Origin: Microtetraspora niveoalba
GTDB taxonomy: Bacteria > Actinomycetota > Actinomycetes > Streptosporangiales > Streptosporangiaceae
Reading direction: 5' to 3'
Length of the DNA: 64,000 nt
NCBI RefSeq assembly: GCF_001570405.1
Contig: NZ_BBYM01000024.1
Span: forward strand, 82,176 to 146,175
The notes under the pieces are model-generated. The model did not search any database. It saw only the letters and a program-made list of their open reading frames with translations, and was not told where the DNA came from. Positions 1 to 9,076 of this stretch are shown piece after piece (position 1 is the first letter of the stretch; every line of letters begins with the position of its first letter). The translations under genes were made by a program, and so were the position numbers.

Positions 1-239
1 GAGCCGTCGCGCATGACGAGCTTCCACGGCCCGCAGGGGACGTCGTAGTCCCTCTTCTTCTGCGGGCACGACTTCACCCAGGCGTAGCGGATCTCGGCCT
101 TGCCGGCGGAGGCGGCTCCCGTTCTCGTCTCCGTGGCGGCGCCGGCACCTGTACGCGCCTGGGCGGAGGCGGCGGGGGCCGCCAGGGCGGAGATCGTCGC
201 GGCGACGGCGGCGGCGAGGATCGCCGGTTTCCTTGTCAT
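1..239 (-). CDS. Secreted protein, 5' part only (runs off the window)
   Basis: The gene starts with ATG at 237-239 and reads leftward off the window, so only 79 codons are visible. The start is supported by a strong AAAGGAG ribosome binding site about 6 bases upstream. The product begins MTRKPAILAAAVAATIS followed by an Ala-rich hydrophobic stretch and an AxA-type cleavage site (about residue 26), a classical Sec signal peptide. The mature part then has a Cys-containing segment (KSCPQKK, then DVPCGPW) that looks like an exported small domain. I do not recognise the family. It is divergent from the ABC importer operon; the roughly 200 bases between them must hold both promoters. Confidence 0.7.
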   Translation of the reverse strand, partial: MTRKPAILAAAVAATISALAAPAASAQARTGAGAATETRTGAASAGKAEIRYAWVKSCPQKKRDYDVPCGPWKLVMRDG

Positions 240-443
240 CGCTTGCTCCTTTCGTCACCTGATAGATGCGGAAGGTCGGCGAAAGGTTGCGTTACGAATC
301 GGCCACGGTGTGTCGAATGTCACGCCGTTTCCCGACTGTTCAAGTAGGGAAATAGGTGGAAGATCCGCATATGGATGGTGTTTACTGCTTCTAGCCATTT
401 GGGGTGTTTTGGTAGACAGATCACGGTGCCGGGAAGGTGTGGC

Positions 444-2090
444 ATGGCGGATATCGACAAGCGCGGCGCGTTCAGCCGTCGCGGGCTGCTCAAGGCGGCC
501 GTCACGGGTGTGACCATCCTGTCCGCGGCCACGCTGCTGGAGGCGTGCGGCGCCGCCCCCGCGCCGAAGTCGTCCGCGTCGGGCGGCAGCGCGGAGACCG
601 GCCAGGACACCGGCAAGGACATCGAGCTGCTCCGCGTCGCGCTGCCCGGGTCGTTGTCGAACCTGTATCCCGGCCAGGAGTCCGGCATCCTGAACTACTA
701 CGTCGCCGCGATCTGCATGGAGGGCCTGGTCGGCGTCGACAGCTCCGGCGCGATCGTCCCGGCGCTCGCCTCGAAGGTCGAGCGCACGTCGCCGACGACG
801 TACGTCTACACGATCCGCGACGACGCGAAGTTCCACGACGGCAGCCCCGTCACCGCAGACGACATCCTCCACTCGATCGAGATGGCCAGGGACGCCAAGG
901 TGTCCCCGAGCACCGCCAGTTACTGGGCCAACCTCGACGAGGCGGCCAAGTCGGGCGTGAACGAGATCACGCTGACCAGCAAGACGGCCGACGAGGCGTT
1001 CGGCTGGATCCCGTCGAACGTCGACGCCCTGTGGATCGCGCCCAAGACCGCCTGGGAGAAGGCGAAGAACCAGATCGGCACCGCGCAGTCGCCGCTGGTC
1101 GGCTCCGGGCCGTACAAGGTGACCGAGTTCGCCCCGGACTCGCACGTCGAACTCGCCCGGGTGGACACCTGGCGGGGCGCCCGGCCCAAGGTCGCCAAGA
1201 TCCGTTTCGAGTTCATCGCCGACGACAACACCCGGCTGCTGGCCTGGAAGGCGAACAAGGCCGACATGTCGCTCAACGTGCCGCTCGCCCAGGCGCGGCA
1301 GTGGGAGGCCGCCCCCGGCACCCGCGTCGTCTACGCGGCCGACCGGTCGTACGCGGGACTGACCTTCAACGTGACCGCCAAGCCGTTCGACGACGTCCGC
1401 GTGCGCAAGGCCATCGCGCACGCGGTGAACCGCGACGCGATCGTCAAGAACATCCTGCACGGCCGCGGCCAGGTCGCCACCGCGCTGTCCACGCCCGAGC
1501 AGTTCGGCGGCCTGTGGACCCCCGAGCAGGCCGCCAAGGAACTGGCCGCGATCCCGCAGTACGCGTACGACCTGGAGCAGGCGAAGAAGGAGCTCGCCCA
1601 GTCGTCGGTGCCGAACGGCTTCACCGCGTCGTTGTCGTACCCCAACACGGGGCCGCACCTGGGCACCGCCGCGCTCGCCTTCGCCGCGGACCTGAAGAAG
1701 ATCGGCATCACCCTCGACGTCAAGGAACTGCCGATCGAGCAGTGGCTGGCCGAGCTGAACACCTTCCCGCCGCTGAGCTACATGTGGTACTTCAACACGA
1801 CCGGCGACCCGGGCGAGCTGGCGAACTGGTTCCTCGGCGAGGGCAACCCGGCGAAGTATGCGAACGACGGCATCACGGACACCCTCGCGAAAGCCGGATC
1901 CGAGTCCGACCCGGCCAGGCGGGCCGCCCTGCTCATCGAGGCGCAGACCGCCCAGGCGGCCGACGCGGCGTACCTCCCGCTGTGGTGGGGGCAGTCGGCG
2001 ATCGCGCTGAGCAGCGCGGTCGGCGTGCGGGACTACACGTCCTACACGCTGCTGACCGACTGGCCGGAACACCTCTACGCGGCCAAGTGA
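444..2090 (+). CDS. Peptide/nickel-type ABC transporter substrate-binding lipoprotein (SBP family 5)
   Basis: This is the extracellular solute receptor of a Dpp/Opp-type importer, 548 residues, the usual length for family 5. The N-terminus carries a twin-arginine signal (SRRGLLKAA, residues 11-19) followed by a hydrophobic run and a lipobox ending in Cys35 (LLEAC), so export through Tat and lipid anchoring are expected. The body has typical family-5 phrases (YVYTIRDDAKFHDGSPVTADD near residue 110, VRKAIAHAVNRDAIV near 320). I chose the ATG at 444 because GGAAGG lies just upstream and the twin-arginine motif follows directly; an in-frame start 23 codons earlier would bury the signal. It is first in an operon with two permeases, a fused ATPase and a peptidase-like gene. 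The exact ligand cannot be read; peptides are most likely. Confidence 0.93.
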   Translation: MADIDKRGAFSRRGLLKAAVTGVTILSAATLLEACGAAPAPKSSASGGSAETGQDTGKDIELLRVALPGSLSNLYPGQESGILNYYVAAICMEGLVGVDSSGAIVPALASKVERTSPTTYVYTIRDDAKFHDGSPVTADDILHSIEMARDAKVSPSTASYWANLDEAAKSGVNEITLTSKTADEAFGWIPSNVDALWIAPKTAWEKAKNQIGTAQSPLVGSGPYKVTEFAPDSHVELARVDTWRGARPKVAKIRFEFIADDNTRLLAWKANKADMSLNVPLAQARQWEAAPGTRVVYAADRSYAGLTFNVTAKPFDDVRVRKAIAHAVNRDAIVKNILHGRGQVATALSTPEQFGGLWTPEQAAKELAAIPQYAYDLEQAKKELAQSSVPNGFTASLSYPNTGPHLGTAALAFAADLKKIGITLDVKELPIEQWLAELNTFPPLSYMWYFNTTGDPGELANWFLGEGNPAKYANDGITDTLAKAGSESDPARRAALLIEAQTAQAADAAYLPLWWGQSAIALSSAVGVRDYTSYTLLTDWPEHLYAAK

Positions 2091-2216
2091 CCGTTCGGTG
2101 AGCGAGCCGGTGGACGGACGCGTGCGGCGGTCCGCGGACCCGCGTGAGGAGCGGGCGGCGGGCCGGCCGGTGAGGAAACCGGTGAAGGGGCGGGTGGACA
2201 GGCCGGTGAAGAGACC

Positions 2217-3188
2217 GTGAAAGGGCTGGTGGCCGGGCCCGTGCCGGCCTTCGTCCTGCGCAGGGCGGGGGCGACGGTGTTGTTGCTGCTCGCCCTCTCC
2301 CTGCTGGTGTTCGGGTTGTTGTACCTCGCCCCCGGCGACGTCGCCCGCAACCTGCTGGGCACCCGGAACGTCACCCCCGAGGCCCTGGCCGAGATCCGCG
2401 CCCGATATCACCTGGACGAGCCGTTCCTCCAGCAGTACTGGCGATGGCTGACCCACGCCGTCACCGGCGACTTCGGCACCTCCATCCGCACCGGACGCCC
2501 GATCGGGCCGCTGATGCTGGAGAAGACCGGGATCACCGCGGCCACCGCCGGGCTGGCGTTCCTGCTGTCGGTCCTCGTCGGGATCCCGGCCGGCATCGTG
2601 ACCGCCGTGCGCCGCGGCCGCTGGCTCGACCGGGTGCTGGTCACCGCCTCCGTCGTCGGGGTCAGCGCGCCCGGCTTCGCGATCGGCCTCCTGCTGCTGT
2701 ACGTCTTCGCGCTCGGCCTGGGCTGGTTCCCGATCTACGGGACCGGCGAGGGGTTCCTCGACGGCCTGTGGCATCTCGCGCTGCCCGCGATCGCGCTGGC
2801 CCTGGGGCTCGGCGCGTTCGTCGTCAAGCTGACCCGGGCCGCCGTCATCCGCGAACTCGACCAGGACTACGTGACCTTCGCCCGGGGGCGCGGGTTGTCG
2901 GAGGCCGCCACGCTGCGCGTCGTCCTGCGCAACGCCGCCATCCCGATCGTCACCAGCCTGGGCCTGATGGTCGCCTACCTGTTCGGCGGCACCGTGCTCA
3001 TCGAGGTCACCTTCGCCCTGCCCGGCCTCGGGGCGCTGATGGAGGAGTCGGTGCTGTTCAAGGACGTCCCGGTGGTGCAGGCGCTGACGCTCGCCGTCGC
3101 CCTCGTGGTCTCCGTGACCGCGTTCCTGGTGGACCTGTCGTACCTGCTCATCGACCCGCGCGTACGAGCCAGGACGGTGCGCCGATGA
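2217..3188 (+). CDS. ABC transporter permease, DppB/OppB type
   Basis: Inner-membrane permease of the peptide importer, 323 residues with about six transmembrane helices. The N-terminal block (LLLLALSLLVFGLLYLAPGD, residues 22-41), a large loop with the RARYHLDEPFLQQYWRWL signature, and the cytoplasmic EAA-loop region (VTFARGRGLSEAATLRVVLRNA, about residues 219-240) are characteristic of the DppB branch. It starts at a GTG; none of the nearby upstream GTG codons is in this frame. The 126-base gap after the lipoprotein gene has several near-copies of CCGGTGA(A/G)G and no clear promoter. It should pair with the next permease to form the channel. Confidence 0.93.
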   Translation: MKGLVAGPVPAFVLRRAGATVLLLLALSLLVFGLLYLAPGDVARNLLGTRNVTPEALAEIRARYHLDEPFLQQYWRWLTHAVTGDFGTSIRTGRPIGPLMLEKTGITAATAGLAFLLSVLVGIPAGIVTAVRRGRWLDRVLVTASVVGVSAPGFAIGLLLLYVFALGLGWFPIYGTGEGFLDGLWHLALPAIALALGLGAFVVKLTRAAVIRELDQDYVTFARGRGLSEAATLRVVLRNAAIPIVTSLGLMVAYLFGGTVLIEVTFALPGLGALMEESVLFKDVPVVQALTLAVALVVSVTAFLVDLSYLLIDPRVRARTVRR

Positions 3189-3273
3189 ACATGATCGCTT
3201 CCGTGTCCGAGGGTGGGGCCGCCGGGCCCGCCCTGCGCGTACGGAGCCGGGCCGGATCCGGGGAGGCAGGACG

Positions 3274-4113
3274 ATGAGCGGCTCCCCGGACCGGCGCCGG
3301 AGGCGCATCCCGGTCGTCGCGATCCTCTCGGCGGTGCTGCTGGCGTTCGTGGCGATCTGCGCCCTCGCCCAGGAGATCATCGCGCCGAAGGCGCTGGAAC
3401 AGGACATCTACCTCGGAGTGGTCGGCGGCGGCGTCGAAGGCCACCTGTTCGGGACCGACCAGCTCGGCCGCGACATCCTCCAGCTCTCGCTCGCGGGCGC
3501 GCGGTCCGCGCTGGCCGGCCCGCTGGTGGTCGCCCTCGGGTCGATGCTCATCGGGTTCCTCCTCGGCACGTACGCCGGCTACCGGGGCGGGGTCGTCGAC
3601 ATGCTGGCCGGCCGCTACGCCGACCTGCTGCTCGCGCTGCCCGCCGTACTGCTGGCCATCGTCGTCGCCGGGCTGGTCGGCAGGGGCTACTGGGTCACCG
3701 TCGCCGTGCTGATCGTGCTGTTCTCGCCGTCGGACGTGCGGCTGGTGCGCGGCGCGGTCATCGAGCAAACGCCGCGGCCGTACATCGAGTCGGCGCGAGT
3801 GCTCGGCATACGCCCGTCGCGGATCATGTTCCGGCACATCGCGCCCAACATCGTGCCGATCGTCGTGGCGAACCTGCTGCTGAACGTCGCCTTCGCGCTC
3901 GTGGCGCTGTCGTCGTTGTCGTACCTCGGGCTCGGTGTGCCGCCCGGCGCGCCCGACTGGGGACGCCAGCTCGCCGACGGCCGGCAGCTTCTCGGGGACA
4001 ACCCGCTCGCCGCGGTCGTGCCCGGCGTACTGATCATCCTGACCGCCACAGCCGTGAACCTGCTCGGCGACTGGCTCTCCGACCTGCTCGACCGACGGGT
4101 GGTGGCCCGATGA
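3274..4113 (+). CDS. ABC transporter permease, DppC/OppC type
   Basis: Second permease of the importer, 279 residues. Features seen: an N-terminal transmembrane helix (VVAILSAVLLAFVAICAL), the FGTDQLGRDILQLSLAGAR motif typical of the DppC branch near residue 60, the EAA-loop block (ESARVLGIRPSRIMFRHIAPN, about residues 172-192), and the terminal SYLGLGVPPGAPDWGRQL motif. The ATG at 3274 follows GGGAGGCAGG, a good ribosome binding site, and there are 85 bases between it and the preceding gene. The stop overlaps the start of the ATPase gene (ATGA), which indicates translational coupling. Confidence 0.94.
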   Translation: MSGSPDRRRRRIPVVAILSAVLLAFVAICALAQEIIAPKALEQDIYLGVVGGGVEGHLFGTDQLGRDILQLSLAGARSALAGPLVVALGSMLIGFLLGTYAGYRGGVVDMLAGRYADLLLALPAVLLAIVVAGLVGRGYWVTVAVLIVLFSPSDVRLVRGAVIEQTPRPYIESARVLGIRPSRIMFRHIAPNIVPIVVANLLLNVAFALVALSSLSYLGLGVPPGAPDWGRQLADGRQLLGDNPLAAVVPGVLIILTATAVNLLGDWLSDLLDRRVVAR

Positions 4114-6017
4114 CGACACCGGCGACCGCCTCCGACCGCGCGGTGGGACGGGCTCCGATGCTGGCCGTACGCGACCTCCGGGTGACCTCGGCCTCCGGCG
4201 CCATCGTCGCCGGGCTCGATCTCACCGTCGCCCCCGGCGAGACGGTCGCGATCGTGGGGGAGTCCGGCTCCGGCAAGTCGATGACCGTCAAGGCGCTGAC
4301 CGGGCTGCTCCCCGAGGGAGTGCGCGCCGCGGGACGGATGGAGCTCCCCGGCCGCGCGTCCGGCCACAGCCTGGAGATCGACCTGGCCGCCCCAGGGGGC
4401 GCGTGGCGGGAGGTGCGCGGCTCACGCGTCGCGCTGCTGCTGCAGGACCCCTTCACGTCGTTGTCCCCGGTGCACCGCTGCGGTGAGCAGATCGGCTGGG
4501 CGATCTCGGGGCCGGGCCGGGCAGAGCGTGTCGCGCGGCTGCTGGCCGAGGTCGGGCTGCCCGCCGACGTCGCGGGCAAGTACCCGTTCCAGCTCTCCGG
4601 AGGGATGCGCCAGCGGGTGGCGATCGCCGCCGGGCTGGCCGCCGACCCCGATCTGCTGATCGCCGACGAGCCCACCACGGCACTCGACGTCACCACGCAG
4701 CACGAGGTCCTGGAACTGATCGCCCGCCTCCAGTGCGAACGCGACATGGGTCTCATCCTGATCACCCACGACCTGCGCCTCGCCCGCAGCAGGGCCGACC
4801 GCGTCATGGTGATGTACGCGGGCCGGCTGATCGAGGAGGGGCCGATCGCCCGGGTGATGGACGCCCCCGCGCACCCGTACACGGCGCGGCTCGCGGCCTG
4901 CGATCCGCCGCTCACCCATCGGCTCCCGGCGCTGCCCACGATCCCGGGCTCCGTTCCGCGGCCGTGGTCCGTCGCGGACGAGTGCGCCTTCGCGGCGCGG
5001 TGCGCGTTCGCGGTCGACGCCTGCCGTACGGCCGAGCCCCGGCTGGCGGAGGTGTCCGAGGGGCATCGCGCGGCCTGCCTGCGCCCCGAAACCGCCGCCT
5101 CGCCAGTGGACGGGGCGGCTGCGGATGGCGCGGCGGCACCGATACGTCGCGAAGTGGACGCGGCGCCGCAGGATGCGGCTGCCGATGGCGGGCAGGACGC
5201 TCAGGCGGCATCGGGCGCTCCGGCGGCATCGGCACCGATAGGTCCCGAAGCGGACGCCGCGCCGCCGGGTGCGGCTGCGGATGGCGCGGCGTCGCCGCCG
5301 CTGCTCAGCGTGGAGGGGCTGGCCAAGCGGTTCCCCGGCTCCGCCGTACCGGCTCTGGACGGGGTCGATCTGGAGATCGCCGCCGGGGAGGCGGTCGCCG
5401 TCGTCGGGGAGTCGGGCTCGGGCAAGACCACCCTCGCCCGGTGCGTCGTCGGCCTGGAACGGGCGGACGACGGCCGGATCACCTTCCACGGCGCCGCCAC
5501 GGGAGCCAGGCGGGTGCAGATCGTCTTCCAGGATCCGTACTCCGCGCTCAACCCCGGGCTGACCGTCGGCACCTCCCTCGCCGAGGCGTTGCGTGCCGCG
5601 GGGAGGCCGAAGTCCGAGGTGGGCGAGCTGCTCGAACTGGTGGGGCTTCCGGCGGCGTACGCCCGGCGCAGGCCGCGGGCGCTCTCGGGCGGGGAACGCC
5701 AGCGGGTCGCCATCGCCCGCGCCCTCGCGCCCCGCGCCGACCTGCTCGTCTGCGACGAATCGGTGTCCGCGCTGGACGTGTCCGTCCAGGCGCAGGTGCT
5801 CAACCTGCTCGCCGACCTGCGGCGCAGGCTCGGCCTGACCCTGCTGTTCATCACCCACGACCTGGCGGTCGCCCGGCAGATCGCCGACCGCGTCTACGTC
5901 ATGCACCACGGACGCGTGGTGGAGACCGGGCCCGTCGACTCCGTGCTGGGGGATCCGGCACACGAATACACCCAACGGCTGCTGGCCTCGATCCCGGCGG
6001 CGGACCAAGCGAACTAA
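4110..6017 (+). CDS. Fused double ATPase of a peptide ABC importer (DppD-DppF fusion)
   Basis: Cytoplasmic energy module, 635 residues, with both ATPases in one chain. Domain 1: Walker A GESGSGKS (about 48-56), signature LSGGMRQR (about 162), Walker B LLIADEPTTALD (about 182), then the Cys-rich OppD/DppD C-terminal extension (CAFAARCAFAVDAC, near 290). Domain 2: Walker A GESGSGKT (about 432), signature LSGGERQR (about 524), Walker B LLVCDESVSALD (about 545). The Walker B catalytic glutamate is present in both. Between them (about 327-394) lies a low-complexity Ala/Asp/Gly linker with repeated DGAAADGA-like units. The start is the ATG overlapping the permease stop; the open frame extends far upstream, but that stretch is a shadow of dppC. 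Fused DppDF proteins are known in actinomycetes. Confidence 0.94.
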   Translation: MTTPATASDRAVGRAPMLAVRDLRVTSASGAIVAGLDLTVAPGETVAIVGESGSGKSMTVKALTGLLPEGVRAAGRMELPGRASGHSLEIDLAAPGGAWREVRGSRVALLLQDPFTSLSPVHRCGEQIGWAISGPGRAERVARLLAEVGLPADVAGKYPFQLSGGMRQRVAIAAGLAADPDLLIADEPTTALDVTTQHEVLELIARLQCERDMGLILITHDLRLARSRADRVMVMYAGRLIEEGPIARVMDAPAHPYTARLAACDPPLTHRLPALPTIPGSVPRPWSVADECAFAARCAFAVDACRTAEPRLAEVSEGHRAACLRPETAASPVDGAAADGAAAPIRREVDAAPQDAAADGGQDAQAASGAPAASAPIGPEADAAPPGAAADGAASPPLLSVEGLAKRFPGSAVPALDGVDLEIAAGEAVAVVGESGSGKTTLARCVVGLERADDGRITFHGAATGARRVQIVFQDPYSALNPGLTVGTSLAEALRAAGRPKSEVGELLELVGLPAAYARRRPRALSGGERQRVAIARALAPRADLLVCDESVSALDVSVQAQVLNLLADLRRRLGLTLLFITHDLAVARQIADRVYVMHHGRVVETGPVDSVLGDPAHEYTQRLLASIPAADQAN

Positions 6018-6032
6018 GAGGTTTGCGCGTAC

Positions 6033-7268
6033 ATGTCTGAACCTGTTGTCCCTGTGCCCCATGCCGCCGGTCGGGCCGGTGTCGTCCAGGACGATGCCGC
6101 GGAGGCCGGATCGGCCCTCGCGGCCCTCGCGGCCCTCGACATCGCCGTCCTGCCGGTGAACGGGGATGTCGGCCAGGTGGCCGAGGGCGTCCTGGACCTG
6201 CCGGAAGAGATGCTGCGCCGCTGGCGGCTGGCCGGAGGCGTCCAGGTGCGCACCCTGGTCACCGCCCGTGCCGACGGCGTGCTGGTCGGGGCCGCCTTCG
6301 AGGTGCACCGGCCGCTGACCGCGTACCGGAAGATCGTCGACGTGTGGGCGCCGGACGAGCGGGTGGCCGACGTCCTGGTCGAGACGATCGAGGAGCGGGC
6401 GTGGCGAGAGGGCGCCGTCGCCGTCAAGCGCCGGTTCCCCGCCGAGGACCCCGACGACGCCCAGGCGGACGGCCCCGCTCCGGCGGGTGGGGACGTCCTG
6501 GCGTCGCCGGTCCCGGGTGGGAAGTCGCCGTGGCGGCGATCCCTGGAACGCGGCTATCGGGAGGTGCCGGTTCCCGTGTGGGCGGCGCCGGTCACCAGCG
6601 ACCCCGCGGACACCGGGTGCGGGCAGGTGAGGTGGCGGGGGGCGGCTCCCGAGCGGGCTCTGCCGTACATGCGACAGACCACGGACTTCACGTGCGGACC
6701 TGTGGCACTGCAGCTCGCGCTGTGCGGGCTCGGGCTGCAGGACCAGCCGGACCGGGGCGAGGAGATGCGCATGTGGCGCCAGGCGACCACGGTCGCCGGC
6801 TGCGACCCGCTCGGGCTGGCCCTGGCGGCGGCGGACCGGGGCGCGGTTCCGGAGGTGCTGCTCTCCACCGAGCAGCCGACCCTGCTGGAACTGTGCACCA
6901 CCGACGAGGAACGCGATCTGCGACGGTTCATCCAGTCGGGCTTCCGCGCCGACCTGGCGGAACGGGGCATCACGGTCGAGACGACAGTGTTCGACCTCGA
7001 CCGGCTGCGTGCGGTCCTGGCCGACGGCGCCATCGCCCTGGTGCTGATCGAGCAGCTCGGGATGCACGCCGAGCCCTCACCGCACTGGATCACCGTGCAC
7101 AGCGTGGACGGCGACATCTTCTACGCCAACGACCCGTGGACCGACGCGGACCTGGGCGAGACCTACCTCGACGCCCTGGACCTGCCCCTGCCCTCCGCGA
7201 CGCTGGACCGGCTGGCCTGGTACGGCGCGCCCAGCTATCGCGGCATGGTGGTGCTGCGCGCCGCCTGA
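6033..7268 (+). CDS. Peptidase C39-like family protein
   Basis: 411 residues. The C-terminal half looks like a papain-fold C39-like protease: nucleophile motif QTTDFTCGPVAL (Cys near residue 219), a His in PHWITVHS (near 350) and an Asp in YANDPW (near 367), matching the expected Cys-His-Asp triad. The N-terminal 200 residues are unlike the C39 peptidases of bacteriocin exporters and might be a degenerate acyltransferase-like fold; that part is inference. No signal peptide is seen, so it is probably cytoplasmic. It starts 15 bases after the ATPase stop with AAGAGG in between, so it belongs to the importer operon, suggesting it processes or senses an imported peptide. The likely family is the stand-alone 'peptidase C39 like' group (DUF3335), by motif resemblance only. 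Confidence 0.8.
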   Translation: MSEPVVPVPHAAGRAGVVQDDAAEAGSALAALAALDIAVLPVNGDVGQVAEGVLDLPEEMLRRWRLAGGVQVRTLVTARADGVLVGAAFEVHRPLTAYRKIVDVWAPDERVADVLVETIEERAWREGAVAVKRRFPAEDPDDAQADGPAPAGGDVLASPVPGGKSPWRRSLERGYREVPVPVWAAPVTSDPADTGCGQVRWRGAAPERALPYMRQTTDFTCGPVALQLALCGLGLQDQPDRGEEMRMWRQATTVAGCDPLGLALAAADRGAVPEVLLSTEQPTLLELCTTDEERDLRRFIQSGFRADLAERGITVETTVFDLDRLRAVLADGAIALVLIEQLGMHAEPSPHWITVHSVDGDIFYANDPWTDADLGETYLDALDLPLPSATLDRLAWYGAPSYRGMVVLRAA

Positions 7269-7282
7269 CCCGCTACGGCCGA

Positions 7283-7323
7283 GGCCGGCTCGGAGCCGTC
7301 ACGCGGCAGGCTCCGAGCCGGCC
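7283..7323. terminator. Bidirectional terminator hairpin
   Basis: A perfect 15-base-pair stem (GGCCGGCTCGGAGCC at 7283-7297 with its complement at 7309-7323) and an 11-base loop lie between the ends of two convergent genes. There is no long T run, as is common in high-G+C actinomycetes. It should terminate both transcripts. Confidence 0.8.
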
Positions 7324-7342
7324 CGGGAACCCGCGCGGGGCG

Positions 7343-8308
7343 TCAGCGGGTCGGTTTCGGCGCCTCGCACCGGTACCCCTCGGGGCGCTCCGGATCGAGC
7401 ACGATCTGGCGCAGGACGGTCGCCTCCATGGAGATGCGGAACGTCTCCTTCCTGGCGCAGTCGTAGAAGGTGTAGGAGCCCTCGCGCTCGCCCAGCAGCA
7501 GCAGTTCCTCGCCGTCGCGCAGCGGCTTGCCCGACGCGCGGTCCGCGGCGACGGCCCACTGGTCCTGGAACCCCACCATGGACAACAACATGCTGGACCG
7601 TCCGGTGGCGGCGAGCTGGGTCGCGTCGCTCTCCATCTGGCCCATCAGCGCGAACCCGAGCCCGATCCCGGTGAACGCGGCGACCACGATCTTCATGCCC
7701 GCGCGCCTCACCGGCCGGTTGCGCAGCAGCCGGAACGGCACCAGGAAGGCGAGGACCCCGATGATCGTCGCGACGATCACGATGGAGACGATCGTCGCGC
7801 CTTCGTCCAGGTCGAGGTAACCGAGGAATCCCCAGTAGCTCAGGCCGCACCACAGCGCCCCCAGCGAGGCGATCGCCCAGGGGCGCCGCCGTATGGCGCG
7901 GACCAGCCACGCGGCCCAGCCCAGGGTGGCCTTGTCCACCAGCCAGCAGATCCCCACCAGGGGACCGAGGATCAGGGTGCCGCCGATCACCAGGAGGATC
8001 AGCGTCCCCACCAGCCGGCCGAACATGGTCGCCTGATCGATGCCCGCCTGCTCGGGACTGATGTTGAACACCCCGTAGACCTGCTGGATCCCCAGATAGA
8101 GCAGCGCGTACAGGGCGATGCCGATCGGCAGGATGATCGACCCGCCGCGTTCGAGCAGATCGACCACGCCGGTGCCTTCGGCGACCGGGGCGTCCCCGGA
8201 GGCCGAGCGGGCCCTCAGCCTGCCCAGCAGGCCGACCCGTACGGCTCTCGCCTGCGTCTGCTGCTCGGCCGGTCTCGTCGTGGGTGCCTCAGGGGGCATG
8301 GAGGTCAT
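7343..8308 (-). CDS. Multi-pass membrane protein of unknown function
   Basis: 321 residues with about four hydrophobic helices (GSIILPIGIALYALLYLG; LVGTLILLVIGGTLILGPLV; a stretch around LDEGATIVSIVIVATIIGVLAFLVPF; and a helix before the RRAGMK segment). The last 110 residues are predicted to be outside the helices and contain two Cys (YDCARKETF and GYRCEAP) that could form a disulfide if extracytoplasmic. I do not recognise the family. The ATG at 8308 is preceded by AGGTG; the frame stays open to 8404 but no ribosome binding site is seen there. The gene converges on the C39-like gene. Confidence 0.7.
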   Translation of the reverse strand: MTSMPPEAPTTRPAEQQTQARAVRVGLLGRLRARSASGDAPVAEGTGVVDLLERGGSIILPIGIALYALLYLGIQQVYGVFNISPEQAGIDQATMFGRLVGTLILLVIGGTLILGPLVGICWLVDKATLGWAAWLVRAIRRRPWAIASLGALWCGLSYWGFLGYLDLDEGATIVSIVIVATIIGVLAFLVPFRLLRNRPVRRAGMKIVVAAFTGIGLGFALMGQMESDATQLAATGRSSMLLSMVGFQDQWAVAADRASGKPLRDGEELLLLGEREGSYTFYDCARKETFRISMEATVLRQIVLDPERPEGYRCEAPKPTR

Positions 8309-8533
8309 GGTGGTCACCTGGCGCCTGGGGTCGGCATGGCGTGCCGTACGGGCAGGCGGAACCCGTGCGGCCGTGCAGGGAAGGGGAGCGGGGGCCTTGG
8401 TCATGCGGGGGCGCCGGGCGGTGAGCCGGGCATCGGCGCGCGATTCACCGGCGACATCCCCGCGCGGCTCATTGGCCCGGCAGTGCCGACGGTCCCCCGG
8501 CTTGTGGGCGCGGGACTCGTGGGCGGGGGGCTG

Positions 8534-9076
8534 TCAGTCGGCGGGCATGGACACCATGGTCAGCAGGCGGCTGGCCCGTGCCCCGGTCTGATAGCTGTGC
8601 TCGGCCTCCGACGAGAACCGGACCGCGTCCCCGGCCCGTAGCCGGACCGTCCAGGACGCGATCTCGAGCGTCACCGCCCCGGACACGACGTAGGCGAACT
8701 CCTCCGAGCCCCGGCCGTGCGGAGCGCTCTCGTGGCTGTGCTCCGGCGGCAGCAGCGACTCGTAGATCTCGAAGCGGCGGCGGTCCATCGAGCTGAGCAG
8801 GGTTCGGGCCGCCGCGTCGGCCGCGGTCCGCCGCATCACCTGCGGCTCGTACAGCGGGGTCCTGGTGATGTCGGCGAACGACAGGTCCAGGGCCTCGGCG
8901 ATGCCGGAGAGGACCTCCACGGTCGGGTTGGCCAGGCCCCGCTCGATCTGCGACAACATCGCCTTGCTGAACCCGCACCGGTCGGCCAGGTCGCGGATGC
9001 TCAGCCCTCTCGTACGGCGGGCGTGCCTGACGTTGCCGGCGATCGCCGCCCGGACCTGCTCCGACAGCGCGGTCAT
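8534..9076 (-). CDS. XRE-family regulator with C-terminal cupin domain
   Basis: 180 residues. Residues about 8-65 are a helix-turn-helix of the XRE type (RRTRGLSIRDLADRCGFSKA, then LSQIERGLANPTVEVLSGIA). Residues about 105-175 form a cupin barrel (PEHSHESAPHGRGSEEFAYVVSG, then RLRAGDAVRFSSEAEHSY), a likely small-ligand sensor. This domain pair is common in regulators of amino-acid, polyamine and drug-efflux genes. The ATG at 9076 is chosen because the helix-turn-helix begins soon after it; longer in-frame starts at 9112 and 9169 have no better ribosome binding site. Its target is not evident; autoregulation or control of the adjacent membrane protein are possibilities. Confidence 0.85.
   Translation of the reverse strand: MTALSEQVRAAIAGNVRHARRTRGLSIRDLADRCGFSKAMLSQIERGLANPTVEVLSGIAEALDLSFADITRTPLYEPQVMRRTAADAAARTLLSSMDRRRFEIYESLLPPEHSHESAPHGRGSEEFAYVVSGAVTLEIASWTVRLRAGDAVRFSSEAEHSYQTGARASRLLTMVSMPAD

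Noticed and set aside
255..3407. Very long minus-strand frame opposite the ABC importer genes
   Set aside because: Arg/Gly/Gln-rich product without motifs; antisense shadow created by third-position G+C of the real genes.
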